Shown: piece by piece, positions 26,191 to 35,226 of the stretch | Numbering within the stretch: position 1 is the first letter of the stretch | Layout of the letters: the number at the start of each line of letters is the position of its first letter | Assembly: GCA_029261715.1 (NCBI GenBank) | Contig: JAJDAT010000004.1 | Span: forward strand, 62,001 to 126,000 | Direction of reading: 5' to 3' | Origin: Nitrospinia bacterium | GTDB taxonomy: Bacteria > Nitrospinota > Nitrospinia > Nitrospinales > JAJDAT01 | Length of the DNA: 64,000 nt | Notes under the pieces: generated by a model | Told to the model about the DNA's origin: nothing | Database searches by the model: none | What the model saw: the letters and a program-made list of their open reading frames with translations, nothing else | Made by a program: the position numbers and the translations under genes

Positions 26191-27204
26191 CTAATTACGA
26201 ACTTCTTGAATGGAGTCGGTCACTTTTTTTAATAAATCTGCAGGGAACAGTTTTCCTACCAAAGCTTCTTGAACTTTCTTACCTAAATGACGAAATTCCT
26301 TTACTGTTTTTTCATCGGGCTTCTTAGCAAGTTTAAGTCCCGCTCCCTGCATAGCTTGAACAGATTTAATATTATCTTTATTATTTTTATGAACCAACTT
26401 TTTTAAAAACTTTTTACTCAGTTTTTTTAAAGTTTCTTTTTGATCGTCAGAAAGTTTATTAAATTTCTTTTTAGAAATTAAAATACCTCCAACGCCAAAA
26501 CCCATTGGCGTTTGGGACATATACTTTACTTTTGTAAACCACTGAAGAGCTAGAGCCGCAACTGGCGACGCATATACTGTTTCAATCATTCCCGTTTGCA
26601 AAGATAACAAAACATCCGTAACTGAAAGGGGGAATGGAGAAACATTCAAAGTTTTATAAGCCGCCTGAACCAAGGGATCGCCTTCCCACATCCACGCCTT
26701 TGTCTGTCGGATATCCTCTATTGAAACGATTTCTTTTTTAGAGAAAAAGTGAACCCACCCAACTGGTGCCCAACCTAATAAGACATATCCTTTTTGTTCG
26801 AACTTTTCAGCGAAGTGGTCCTGCAATTTCTCGTAAACATGCTCGACCTCTTCGTCGTTTTCAAAAAGGAACGGCAAATCTAACACTCTGGACTCTGGCA
26901 AAAGCTCTCCAAGTCCAACACCTGTAAATCCTGCCGCGTGGATTTGACCAATTCTCATTTTCCGGATAACGTCTTTTTCGTTACCTGAAACCCCACCGGG
27001 ATAAAACTTAAATGAAAGTTTGCCATCAGTTTCTTTCTTTAATGCTTTATCTAGCTCTCTAAGGGTCTGCATCCAGGTAGAACCTTCTGGAGCCAAAGTA
27101 GCAATTTTAATTCGGTTACTTTTTCCAGCAAAAGAGTTTTGCGGAAACGTCGCCAGAAAGATCAAAGCAACGAATAGAAAGAAAAATTTATTTTTTATTT
27201 TCAT
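26191..27204 (-). CDS. TRAP transporter substrate-binding protein, DctP family
   Basis: A 337-aa periplasmic protein. The start MKIKNKFFFLFVALIF at 27204 gives a standard signal peptide ending in SFAG; the frame adds three codons to 27213. Family blocks are present: KIATLAPEGSTWMQTLRELD, LSFKFYPGGVSGNEKDVIRKM, RVLDLPFLFEN, WMWEGDPLVQ and LQTGMIETVYASPVAALALQW. DctP delivers organic acids or similar ligands to a DctQM membrane pair. No dctQ or dctM is nearby; a TatT-like gene lies upstream, separated by a REP-like element, so this may be a TPAT-type system. Confidence 0.85.
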   Translation of the reverse strand: MKIKNKFFFLFVALIFLATFPQNSFAGKSNRIKIATLAPEGSTWMQTLRELDKALKKETDGKLSFKFYPGGVSGNEKDVIRKMRIGQIHAAGFTGVGLGELLPESRVLDLPFLFENDEEVEHVYEKLQDHFAEKFEQKGYVLLGWAPVGWVHFFSKKEIVSIEDIRQTKAWMWEGDPLVQAAYKTLNVSPFPLSVTDVLLSLQTGMIETVYASPVAALALQWFTKVKYMSQTPMGFGVGGILISKKKFNKLSDDQKETLKKLSKKFLKKLVHKNNKDNIKSVQAMQGAGLKLAKKPDEKTVKEFRHLGKKVQEALVGKLFPADLLKKVTDSIQEVRN

Positions 27205-27225
27205 ATGTTCCATTTAAATGAACAA

Positions 27226-27311
27226 CCCCGCAACAAGCAGACGGGGTATCCGATGAAAAACATTATTTTAAAAGACGTGGCAAGCCACGAAGAATTAAAC
27301 CCACTTGTGGG
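27226..27311 (+). repeat. REP-like triple-hairpin element, copy 1
   Basis: Three hairpins follow each other: CCCCG (27226-27230) with CGGGG (27242-27246), CGTGGC with GCCACG around AA (27276-27289), and CCCAC with GTGGG around TT (27300-27311). ACAAGCRGA and TATCC match copy 2 at 62153-62240 in the same order. The design resembles REP elements mobilised by RAYT transposases; no RAYT gene is seen. Confidence 0.6.
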
Positions 27312-27350
27312 ATTAAATTGATTCAACTATTTGAATTATATCGCATATTC

Positions 27351-28280
27351 CTAAAACAAGTCGTCCATAGAGTCTAATAAAGCTTTTGCTTTCAACTTTG
27401 CAATCTCATTAGCCAATCGTTCTTCTGGAAGCAAATCATCAGGAGCTTCTACTATTTCATTCAATAATCTCTCAAAAAGATCGCGATCTTGATTTTGAAC
27501 AGCATAAGTTTTTGCGAATAGAAAGGAATTTATTAAAAACTTTCTTTCCGTTATGCTCAAACTTTTATCAAAGTTTGCTTTTGCTTTTTCCGGGTTGCCT
27601 CCCAAAACTTTGGTTCGGCTTCCATAAAAAACTCCTAATCCTCTATGAGCGCCCGCGTAATAAAAACTTGAATCCAAAACAAGAACTTGTTTCAAGGCAG
27701 GCTCTATTCTTGAAATATCCGCGAACGCAAAGGGATTATGCAAATTCATCGTTAGCCAACCGCCCCAACATTGAGTCAGCCAATAAAGAGCGGGCAAAGC
27801 GGTTGAATCTAGTTTCTTTAAATTTCTTTCCCAAATTTTTAGGTCGCCTTTTGAAAACTCTGGATCTCCCGTCAAGCTTTGCAATGTACTTAAAGCATAA
27901 TTTTTTCCTCTAAGATACCATTTACTGGCTCGCTCTTGATCCACATCTTCCAAAAATGCGAATGAATAACTACAAAAACCTTCCGCAAGCAAACGTTGAA
28001 GATCCAAATTATCAGGCTCGGACTGCAAAAAACCTTCTAACATTTTTAATTGAGCGGGAATAGCCAAACGCGCCAACTCAGGATCTGACTCTGTTTTCAT
28101 TACATCCGCCTGATCTTCGAAAAGAGGTAATGAGGTTTTAACAATGAGAGATGAACACCCAATTGAAGTACAAACAAACAGAACCAAAAAAGATCGAAAA
28201 ACAAACTTAAAGTATGGTGTCTCTAACGATCTGCTTGATAAACTTCTAGCTTGTGTTTTTAGTTTCCTCAGGATTTCCAT
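27351..28280 (-). CDS. TRAP-associated TPR lipoprotein, TatT family
   Basis: A 309-aa protein with a lipoprotein signal (FVFRSFLVLFVCTSIGC; lipobox SIGC) after a basic extension of about 25 residues. The mature part is helical with tetratricopeptide features: FLQSEPDNLDLQRLLAEGFCSYSF, YWLTQCWGGWL, and GLGVFYGSRTKVLGGNPEKA. The last motif is characteristic of TatT, which associates with DctP in tripartite TRAP-TPR (TPAT) systems, probably loading ligand at the outer membrane. Same strand as dctP with a 137-nt gap holding a REP-like element. Confidence 0.75.
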   Translation of the reverse strand: MEILRKLKTQARSLSSRSLETPYFKFVFRSFLVLFVCTSIGCSSLIVKTSLPLFEDQADVMKTESDPELARLAIPAQLKMLEGFLQSEPDNLDLQRLLAEGFCSYSFAFLEDVDQERASKWYLRGKNYALSTLQSLTGDPEFSKGDLKIWERNLKKLDSTALPALYWLTQCWGGWLTMNLHNPFAFADISRIEPALKQVLVLDSSFYYAGAHRGLGVFYGSRTKVLGGNPEKAKANFDKSLSITERKFLINSFLFAKTYAVQNQDRDLFERLLNEIVEAPDDLLPEERLANEIAKLKAKALLDSMDDLF

Positions 28281-28442
28281 TTTTTTTCCATGTCCGATAT
28301 CATAACAAATGGCGTACTTTTCAACAACATACGACTAATTTTTTGACTCCTTTTTTACCTTTTGCTAACATTAAAAGAACTCATTTCAAATTAGCATGAT
28401 ACGTTTTATTTTTGCACCTAAACAAAAAAAATAAATATAAAA

Positions 28443-28679
28443 ATGGAAAAACGCATAGATCAGAAATCGGAAGAACAAACGATTCAAACCATGAAAAAAT
28501 TTATGGTTGGCGGAGGAATTCTTTTTGTTTTAATTGGCCTATTTCTGCAATGGCCTATTACCGATAAATCATACATGGAGTTTATTGAAGGCCAAGGTTA
28601 CATTCCCCTAATCTTAGGCTTAATTATGATTATTCTTGGGTTTTCAGTCAGGCTATTGATGGGGACAGACGAAGAGTAA
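28443..28679 (+). CDS. Small two-TM membrane protein
   Basis: A 78-aa protein with two membrane helices (VGGGILFVLIGLFLQW and IPLILGLIMIILGFSVRLLM) and charged ends. No family was recognised and no Shine-Dalgarno is seen. It lies 42 nt before the DUF1844 gene on the same strand, so the two may be co-transcribed. Confidence 0.6.
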   Translation: MEKRIDQKSEEQTIQTMKKFMVGGGILFVLIGLFLQWPITDKSYMEFIEGQGYIPLILGLIMIILGFSVRLLMGTDEE

Positions 28680-28721
28680 GATTGCGTCGATAACTTTTAC
28701 GATGTAATGGAGGATTCCAAC

Positions 28722-29114
28722 ATGAGCGAAGAAATTAAGGGACCAGGCTTTACTATAAAAGACCATAGACATTCTCAAAAAGCCAATGAAGGAACTGAAA
28801 ATGAATCTCCAAATTCGGCTGATTCCACATCAGAACAGCCAGAATCTATCCAAGACTTCAAGATAGACTTTTCAACATTCATTCTTTCCTTAACCTCTTC
28901 CGCTTTCTACCATTTAGGTGAGATACCAGACCCTAAGACTGGAGCAAAAAAGATAGATCTTAATGCCGTTAAGCAAACTATCGATATAATCGCCATGTTG
29001 AAAACCAAGACCGAGGGAAATTTATCCGATGAAGAGAAAAAACTCATTGAACAATTGACTTATGAACTACAAGTCAAATATGTAGATGCGCAAAACAAAA
29101 AACCAACAAGTTAA
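28722..29114 (+). CDS. DUF1844 family protein
   Basis: A 130-aa protein. ATG 28722 is preferred because GGAGG lies 8 nt before it; the upstream ATG at 28707 overlaps that Shine-Dalgarno. An acidic, disordered N-terminus of about 45 residues precedes the DUF1844 core: DFSTFILSLTSSAFYHLGEI, GAKKIDLNAVKQTIDIIAML, LIEQLTYELQVKYV. The family is widespread in delta-like bacteria and has no established function. Confidence 0.8.
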   Translation: MSEEIKGPGFTIKDHRHSQKANEGTENESPNSADSTSEQPESIQDFKIDFSTFILSLTSSAFYHLGEIPDPKTGAKKIDLNAVKQTIDIIAMLKTKTEGNLSDEEKKLIEQLTYELQVKYVDAQNKKPTS

Positions 29115-29235
29115 ATTCTTCGTTCTATCCTTTTTTTAGCCTCCCGATTCTAATAATTTTACATCAAGCTAACCCTTGTTTATGCTAAAGTAACCTTTCG
29201 TCCAAACTATTACTTCCCATTAAAAACAGAAAATT

Positions 29236-29967
29236 ATGGCTTTACAAACCGATCATAACGGCATGTTCATCGAAGGTATGACAGACGCCAACGAATTGAT
29301 GAGCTTTATACAATATAAATTTGGCGAAGAGGCTATTCAAGATACGTATAAAGGCTTGCTAGAAAAAGCAAAAGAAGAAGGCCGAAAAAAAGACACCACT
29401 CCATTAAGAGCATTTTGGGGTTTATTAGATCAAGCATTTCAAGAAAAATCAGATTCTTTAAAATGCGGAAAAGGTTGCGCGCATTGCTGCCACACGGGTG
29501 TTGCCGCCACTCAGTTTGAGTGGGAAGGAATCGTAAAAGGAGCCAAAGAAAAAGGGATTGACCTTAAAGAAGTGATTGAACGATCTCAAAAATCTATTGG
29601 TAAAGTTAAGACCGCTCTTAATTCTCAAAAGAAATTTGAGCAGATAGACTGGCACCAAGCCGTTATGAATCACCCCTGCCCCTTTTTAGACGATGAAATG
29701 AATTGCATCATTTATGAAGACCGTCCATTAGACTGTCGTCTTGTTGTCGCTTTCCGAGACGCCTGCGTTTCAAAAAAATTAGAACATGCGCAACGCGGTA
29801 TTTGGATCGAAGAATCAGTCGCAGCTCCTATAGTCGCAAAGCTGCAACACGATAAAACTCCAAAGATGAAACGAAAAAAGTTTACCGGGACGCAACCTCT
29901 TAAATTATTACAACACTGGTTGATCGTTTGGCAGGAAAAAAACAAAAAGAAGCGCTCTTCAAAATAA
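29236..29967 (+). CDS. YkgJ-family cysteine-cluster protein
   Basis: A 243-aa protein with the CxxxCxxCC signature (CGKGCAHCC, about residues 76-84), a later NHPCPFLDDEMNC, and YEDRPLDCRL. This pattern marks the YkgJ family, believed to bind zinc or an iron-sulfur cluster. Function is unknown. It stands between DUF1844 and an alcohol dehydrogenase, 26 nt before the latter, suggesting co-transcription. Confidence 0.8.
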   Translation: MALQTDHNGMFIEGMTDANELMSFIQYKFGEEAIQDTYKGLLEKAKEEGRKKDTTPLRAFWGLLDQAFQEKSDSLKCGKGCAHCCHTGVAATQFEWEGIVKGAKEKGIDLKEVIERSQKSIGKVKTALNSQKKFEQIDWHQAVMNHPCPFLDDEMNCIIYEDRPLDCRLVVAFRDACVSKKLEHAQRGIWIEESVAAPIVAKLQHDKTPKMKRKKFTGTQPLKLLQHWLIVWQEKNKKKRSSK

Positions 29968-29993
29968 CGATCCCAAGAGTTTCCGACTAAGTT

Positions 29994-31022
29994 ATGCCTC
30001 TTTTCGCAGTAATAACAGAACCTAAGAAAATTGAACTTCAGGAAAAAGCGGATCTCATTCCTAAACCGCAAGAAGTTATTATTGCCCCTGAAGTAGCGGG
30101 TATTTGCGGCACCGACCTTGCCCTTTTTTCGGGAGATTACCAAGTACCGTTACCGTTAACTCCCGGTCATGAATTTGTCGGTAAAGTAATCGAGCTTGGA
30201 AAAGGTGTCGATAAGTCTTGGCTAGACAAAAAAGTAACTGGCGAAATTAACAACACCTGCATAGCTTACAAATGGGATCAATTATGCAAAGCTTGTAGAA
30301 TGGGGTTACCCAATCATTGTTTAAAAAGGTCAGTTTTAGGAATCATTAACCACAACGGAGCGTTTGCTGAACAAGTAGCAGTTCCAGCGGGAGCTCTTCA
30401 TAAAATTCCCGACTCTATTCCTTCAAAAACTGCGGTCCTCATCGAACCTCTTGCCGCTGCGCTACAAACATTTGATCTTTCACCCGTAAAACCAAACGAC
30501 ACAGTTGTTGTTATCGGTTGCGGAAGATTAGGCATACTTATAATTTTTGCGGCGATTTTAAAAGGTTTAAACCCCATTGCAATTACAAGAAGCGAAGAAA
30601 AAAGATATAGAGCTTTAAACTTTGGGGTTCAGCGCGCCTTTTCCCCACAGGACGCCGAAAAAGAGATTAAATCCTTAACTGGAGGATTAGGAGCAGACAT
30701 AGTTGTCGAATCTACCGGAAGTCCAGATGGGTTTTCATTAGCCCTAGATTTAATCCGTCCTAGAGGAACGATCGCCTTAAAAACCACATGTGGCTTACCC
30801 ACTAAAGGGTTTAATGCCACTCAAATAGCTGTGGATGAAATTTGTATCCAAGGGTCTCGGTGCGGACGCTTTTACCCAGCGATCGAAATATTGGATAAAC
30901 ATCAAAAACAATTAACTAATTTGATTTCATCCGTCCATCCGTTTAGTGAGATTGAATCCGCCTTTGAAGCTGCAATGACCGAAAGTAAAGTATTGATAGA
31001 TATTGCTTTAGGCGAAAAATAA
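29994..31022 (+). CDS. Zinc-dependent medium-chain alcohol dehydrogenase
   Basis: A 342-aa MDR enzyme. Catalytic zinc ligands appear in VAGICGTDLALF and TPGHEFVGKVIELG. The structural zinc loop is changed: one Cys sits far from the next pair (NNTCIAYKWDQLCKACRM then NHC). The Rossmann fold is VVVIGCGRLG followed by an ITRSEEKR coenzyme strand, and GGLGADIVVESTG is typical. It should oxidise an alcohol or threonine-like substrate with NAD(P); the substrate cannot be read from sequence. Confidence 0.8.
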   Translation: MPLFAVITEPKKIELQEKADLIPKPQEVIIAPEVAGICGTDLALFSGDYQVPLPLTPGHEFVGKVIELGKGVDKSWLDKKVTGEINNTCIAYKWDQLCKACRMGLPNHCLKRSVLGIINHNGAFAEQVAVPAGALHKIPDSIPSKTAVLIEPLAAALQTFDLSPVKPNDTVVVIGCGRLGILIIFAAILKGLNPIAITRSEEKRYRALNFGVQRAFSPQDAEKEIKSLTGGLGADIVVESTGSPDGFSLALDLIRPRGTIALKTTCGLPTKGFNATQIAVDEICIQGSRCGRFYPAIEILDKHQKQLTNLISSVHPFSEIESAFEAAMTESKVLIDIALGEK

Positions 31023-31050
31023 ACAACCCCAACCAGAAACACACTATATA

Positions 31051-31078
31051 TTGTATTTATAAAAAAACTATGTACAAT
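31051..31078 (+). promoter_or_regulatory. Candidate promoter for the structured RNA and small lipoprotein
   Basis: TTGTAT (31051-31056) and TACAAT (31073-31078) are 16 nt apart. Transcription would begin near 31084, at the first G pair of the structured region. Confidence 0.5.
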
Positions 31079-31082
31079 ATGT

Positions 31083-31225
31083 GGCAAGGACAATCGAAGT
31101 CCGGAGGCTGGCTTTTCCTCCCCGGGCCTTTCCAGTTGTCGAACTTTACTCCTATCCCTAATGGTTTCCTTGTGGAAACTATGCTACCTCGACCGTAGAA
31201 CTGACCCTCTGGGTTCCCTGTCCCC
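31083..31225 (+). ncRNA. GC-rich structured leader or small RNA candidate
   Basis: In an AT-rich neighbourhood this stretch is near 50 percent GC and fold-rich. GGACA (31088-31092) closes with TGTCC (31219-31223). A 6-bp hairpin GTTTCC-TTGT-GGAAAC is at 31164-31179, and GGAGG/CCTCC and CTAC/GTAG hairpins lie inside. It sits between a promoter and a lipoprotein gene at 31267, so it may be a riboswitch-like leader; a free small RNA such as a 6S-like RNA is the alternative. No known family was recognised. Confidence 0.45.
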
Positions 31226-31266
31226 AAAAAACATATTCCAAAACTTAAAAGAGGAGAAAAAAAGCA

Positions 31267-31440
31267 ATGAAAAAACACCAATTGCTATTAGCAACAGTTT
31301 GTTGTTTGTTAGGCTTAATTGTAGGTTGCGCTAAATCCCTCCCACCCTCTAACAATCATGTAAGTGGAAACGAAACAAAATCCACAACAACTCCACATGT
31401 TTCCGGAGCTAAAGCCCCTGGGCATATATCTGGCTACTAA
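31267..31440 (+). CDS. Small lipoprotein, 57 aa
   Basis: A 57-residue lipoprotein: LLLATVCCLLGLIVGC is a signal with lipobox IVGC (Cys21). The mature part is short, Ser/Thr/Pro-rich and repeats HVSG (residues 31-34 and 45-48), ending GHISGY. AGGAG lies 10 nt before the ATG. Function is unknown; small lipoproteins of this kind can act as entericidin-like or regulatory peptides (inference only). The structured leader upstream suggests regulated expression. Confidence 0.65.
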   Translation: MKKHQLLLATVCCLLGLIVGCAKSLPPSNNHVSGNETKSTTTPHVSGAKAPGHISGY

Positions 31441-31475
31441 AAATAAACTGAAAATCGATCCACTATAAAAGAGGC

Positions 31476-32447
31476 TTACTTACAAGCTTTAGCTATCATA
31501 CGTTTGTTTAAGTCTCCCTCGCCTTCCCCAACATCGACGCAAAGATCTCGTTTGCAAGTAAACTCCATTGCTCCCGTCCATTCAACTTTGAGATAAATGG
31601 GAATTACTGTGGACTTTCTATCGAATAGTTTCGCAGTGAATAATTGCTCACAAGTAAGGTTGGTGGCATATCCTAGATTTGCTCCGCTTATATCGGCTCC
31701 CAACATAGTTGCTCCAGAAAAATCCGTTAAATCAAAACTTGAGCCTTTTAATTGCCCTCCATTAAGGTTGGCTCTGCTCAAATTGGCTTTATTAAAATGA
31801 GAACCAAAAATTTTAGCGTTAATCAAAGAAGCTTCCGACAAATCCGTTCTATAAAATTGAGAGCTACTCATTAAAGCGCGATTAAAGCTCGCTTTTTTTA
31901 AATCAGCCAGGCTGAAATCTGCATGGTCTAACTTAGCCCCAGCAAGATTACCTCGAGATAAGTTCACAGAAGAAAAACGAGACCCAATCAACATAGCCTC
32001 TTTAAGAATCGCTCCAGACAAGTTCGCTTTATGAAAATTTGTATAAGCTAGGTTTGCGCCGCTTAAATCTGCTTTAGCAAGATTTGTAAAACTTAAATTC
32101 GCTCTTACTAGCTTAGCTTTCTTTAAGCTAGCCTTATTCATATCAGAAAAAGAAAGATTAGATCCATGCAAATTAGCTTTACTTAAATTTGCTCCTCTTA
32201 AATCGGACTCTTCTAAATTAACTCTTCTCAAATCTGCGTGGCTTAAATTTCCTCTTTCATAATTTCGTGATTTTAAATTGGGGCGAAATAAGTCTTTTTT
32301 ACCCGTATACTTTTTCTTTTTATCAAACGGCCCCAGTTCGCCTTTGAAAACACTTGGCAATTCAGGAATTATCGGGTTTGCAATAGTTTGTGAATGACTC
32401 GTCAAAACTAGTAAAAATATTGCAATCGCACAGGAAGTATTTTTCAT
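31476..32447 (-). CDS. Exported pentapeptide-repeat protein
   Basis: A 323-aa protein. The start MKNTSCAIAIFLLVLTS at 32447 gives a signal peptide; the frame begins four codons earlier. From about residue 55 to 255 there are some 40 pentapeptides of the A(D/N)LXX type (YERGNLSHADLRRVNLEES, NLSKANLHGSNLSFSD), forming a right-handed beta-helix. The C-terminal part has cysteines (LTCEQLFTAK, FTCKRDLCVD), often seen in exported members. The binding partner is unknown. Confidence 0.8.
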   Translation of the reverse strand: MKNTSCAIAIFLLVLTSHSQTIANPIIPELPSVFKGELGPFDKKKKYTGKKDLFRPNLKSRNYERGNLSHADLRRVNLEESDLRGANLSKANLHGSNLSFSDMNKASLKKAKLVRANLSFTNLAKADLSGANLAYTNFHKANLSGAILKEAMLIGSRFSSVNLSRGNLAGAKLDHADFSLADLKKASFNRALMSSSQFYRTDLSEASLINAKIFGSHFNKANLSRANLNGGQLKGSSFDLTDFSGATMLGADISGANLGYATNLTCEQLFTAKLFDRKSTVIPIYLKVEWTGAMEFTCKRDLCVDVGEGEGDLNKRMIAKACK

Positions 32448-32506
32448 ACAAAGAAACATTCTTTAAAAGCGTTTTTAAAAGTAGCGTTTAATAAAATGAA
32501 AAAGTT

Positions 32507-32881
32507 TTAGTATTCTTCAACGCAAATATCGCGATTCCAATTACAGGTCAAAATACATTTCCTTTTAAGAAATAACAGTGTTTGATAACCTTGCTCTTTG
32601 TTTTTTGTCGAATCTTCTGTCACTTCTTTATATGTCCTTCTACATTTTTCGATACACGAATTTCTAGAAAGTAAACAAAGCATTCCGCGCTCGTCCTTAG
32701 AGCTAATATCTCTGAAATTCTGCGGTTCCTTCACTTCTTCCTTTTTAATTCGAGCTTTTCCTTCAACCACCCACTTATCTCGCTGAACGTTTACTGTTTG
32801 CCCCAAACTTATGTCCACGGAGATTAGAAAAAACATCGCTAGAGAACAAAGGAAAGTTATTTTTTTCAATGATTTACTCAT
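32507..32881 (-). CDS. Small exported cysteine-containing protein, unknown
   Basis: A 124-aa protein with a signal peptide (FLCSLAMFFLISVDISLG). The mature part has six cysteines in a short stretch (MLCLLSRNSCIEKCRR; LKRKCILTCNWNRDICVEEY), which may form disulfides. No family was recognised. It lies 47 nt upstream of the pentapeptide gene on the same strand and may share its transcript. Confidence 0.6.
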   Translation of the reverse strand: MSKSLKKITFLCSLAMFFLISVDISLGQTVNVQRDKWVVEGKARIKKEEVKEPQNFRDISSKDERGMLCLLSRNSCIEKCRRTYKEVTEDSTKNKEQGYQTLLFLKRKCILTCNWNRDICVEEY

Positions 32882-33101
32882 AGCCTATTATGATAAACGA
32901 AAAAAATGAGAAAACTCAACAAAGTTTAGCCAATATTAAAAATAGAATGCTTAAAAACTTAAAGCTGTCATTCAAAAGATTAACATTCAGTCACACAATA
33001 GTCTTACAGTTTAAGTTATAATATAATGCATAGAAGTACCCACCGAAGAATCTGAACACAGCTACATATTTTTTAAGTTTACCTAAGGGACCGTTTTTTA
33101 G

Positions 33102-35201
33102 ATGACCAACGATATTAAAAGCGTATTAAAGGAAGTCGATTTTTTGTCGCATTTACCAAATTTGGACAACTTAGCGGCTAATTGCATAAATATTAAATTA
33201 AAACCGGACGACTTTTTATTTCGGGAAGACGAATTAGGAGACTCAATGTTCGTCATTCTTTCTGGAGTCTTAAAAGTATTCAAAAAAAACAGAGTCATTT
33301 CCACTAGAACCACTGGAGAGTATTTAGGTGAAATGGCTTTACTAGGAAATGGAACCCGGTCAGCTTCTATTCAAGCTATCTCAGAATCAACTTTACTCAA
33401 AATTTCCGAAAATCAATTCCACCAGTATTTAGCAAATAATCCCGCTTCTCTTATGCCGATCTTAAAAACTTTATCTCAACGATCAAAAACTGACCTGGAA
33501 ATTATCCAAGAAGATAACATTAGATTGATCAATGAAAAAAAACTTGCCAAACGATTGAACAAAATTTTAGACGATACAGCGAACGAAATATTTGTTTTCA
33601 CAGATAGCGGTGAAAAAATCAAACAAGTAAATTCAAAGGCCTGCAAAAGCTTGGGGTATAGCTTAGACGAAATTAAATCCCTAAAAATAACAGATTGGCT
33701 ATCAGGAGTTTCAATATCTGAAATTGAAAAATTACTTATTCAAGTTAGAGAAGGCAAAAAACCTCTTGCTTCATTTGAAGCTTTGCATAAACGCAAGGAC
33801 GACACAATCTATCCTGTTGAAATCCAAATCCAGTGCCTGGAACCGGAACATCCTCCTGTTTTCTTGGCTATCGCTCAAGATATATCCGAGCGCCTTGAAA
33901 TGGAAAACAAAGTAAAAAAGATGGCGTTTTTCGATAACCTAACAGGACTACCAAACCGTAACTTATTAAATGATCGAACGGAAGTTATGATAGCCCAGTC
34001 CGCTCGGCGCAAAAAAATAGTCGGTTTTCTGTATATGGATTTAGATAATTTCAAAGTTGTCAACGAAACCTTCGGGCACTCCGCAGGAGACCAGCTAATT
34101 AAAGAAGTAGCCGACCGATTAAAAGCCACTTTAAGAAAAGAAGACACTATTTCTCATATCGGAGACGACAAGTTTGTAATTTTGCTTGCAAATTTAATCG
34201 ACGCTAGCGACGCCGCAAAATTTTGTGAAAAACTTTTCAAAGCTTTTGAAAAATCTTTTATTTATAACAATCAAGAAATAGATATTGGATTGAGCGTTGG
34301 CATCTCTTTATATCCAAACGATGGGAATGATTTTGAAGTTCTATTTAAAAACGCCGACATCGCGATGTATCGGGCAAAAGATAAAGGGGGAACAAATTAC
34401 CAATTCTTCATGCCAACCATGAACGAACGTATTATAGACCGGATAAACCTAGAACAGACTTTAAGAAAAGCTCTCAATGAAGAAAAATTAAAACTTCATT
34501 ACCAACCCAAAGTCGATTTAGTTAGCGGAGAGATTTCGAGTTTGGAAGCTCTAATTAGATGGGAAAAGCCAGATGGATCTTTAATTTTGCCGAATCAGTT
34601 CATACCATTTGCCGAAGAGAGTCATCTCATACTTTTAATTGGAGAATGGGTTCTCTATAAAGCTTGCCAACAAATTAAAACCTGGGAACAGACACTTGAA
34701 GAACCTTTAAATATTTCAGTAAATTTATCTAGCAAGCAAATAGAACAACCCAACCTAGTGAAGAGTATAAAAAGGATTGTTAAGAACACAAAGATTGAAG
34801 CTCAATTTCTGCAACTTGAGATTACCGAGCCTGCAATCATGAAAAACACTGAAGGAGTTATAAAGAAACTACAAGCCTTAAAAGAAGAAGGCATACTATC
34901 TTCCATTGACGATTTTGGGTCGGGTTATTTTTCATTAAAAGATCTAAAAAACTTACCTGTAAACGCGCTCAAAATAGATCAATCGTTCATTCAAAGTTCA
35001 AATGACAAAAAAACAGCAAACATTACCGAAGCGATAATCAAATTTGCAAAAAGTCTTGAGTTAAAAACAATCGCCGAAGGAGTAGAAACTGAAGAGCAAA
35101 AAGATTGGTTAAAAAACGTTGACTGCAACTTCTATCAAGGATTTTTATTTAGCGAAGCCTTAACTGTAGAAGGAATCAACAAACGTTTTTTAACTAGGTA
35201 A
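33102..35201 (+). CDS. cNMP-binding, PAS, GGDEF-EAL signalling protein
   Basis: A 699-aa cytoplasmic protein: Crp-like cNMP-binding fold about 20-125 (FLFREDELGDSMFVILSG; GEYLGEMALLGNGTRSAS), PAS about 145-265, GGDEF-like about 275-435, EAL about 445-690. The cyclase motif is degenerate (HIGDDKF), so it is likely a phosphodiesterase with an intact EALIRW, DDFGSGYFSL, KIDQSF and EGVET. A TATAAT lies at 33017-33022. It is convergent with a hybrid kinase that carries the same cNMP-binding module, suggesting a shared signal (inference). Confidence 0.85.
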   Translation: MTNDIKSVLKEVDFLSHLPNLDNLAANCINIKLKPDDFLFREDELGDSMFVILSGVLKVFKKNRVISTRTTGEYLGEMALLGNGTRSASIQAISESTLLKISENQFHQYLANNPASLMPILKTLSQRSKTDLEIIQEDNIRLINEKKLAKRLNKILDDTANEIFVFTDSGEKIKQVNSKACKSLGYSLDEIKSLKITDWLSGVSISEIEKLLIQVREGKKPLASFEALHKRKDDTIYPVEIQIQCLEPEHPPVFLAIAQDISERLEMENKVKKMAFFDNLTGLPNRNLLNDRTEVMIAQSARRKKIVGFLYMDLDNFKVVNETFGHSAGDQLIKEVADRLKATLRKEDTISHIGDDKFVILLANLIDASDAAKFCEKLFKAFEKSFIYNNQEIDIGLSVGISLYPNDGNDFEVLFKNADIAMYRAKDKGGTNYQFFMPTMNERIIDRINLEQTLRKALNEEKLKLHYQPKVDLVSGEISSLEALIRWEKPDGSLILPNQFIPFAEESHLILLIGEWVLYKACQQIKTWEQTLEEPLNISVNLSSKQIEQPNLVKSIKRIVKNTKIEAQFLQLEITEPAIMKNTEGVIKKLQALKEEGILSSIDDFGSGYFSLKDLKNLPVNALKIDQSFIQSSNDKKTANITEAIIKFAKSLELKTIAEGVETEEQKDWLKNVDCNFYQGFLFSEALTVEGINKRFLTR

Positions 35202-35226
35202 GTTGTCACTAACCTTAGAAAAGTAT

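Noticed and set aside
31083-31225. SRP RNA, RNase P RNA or tmRNA
   Set aside because: The apical SRP motif, the RNase P core and a tmRNA tRNA-like end are not present.
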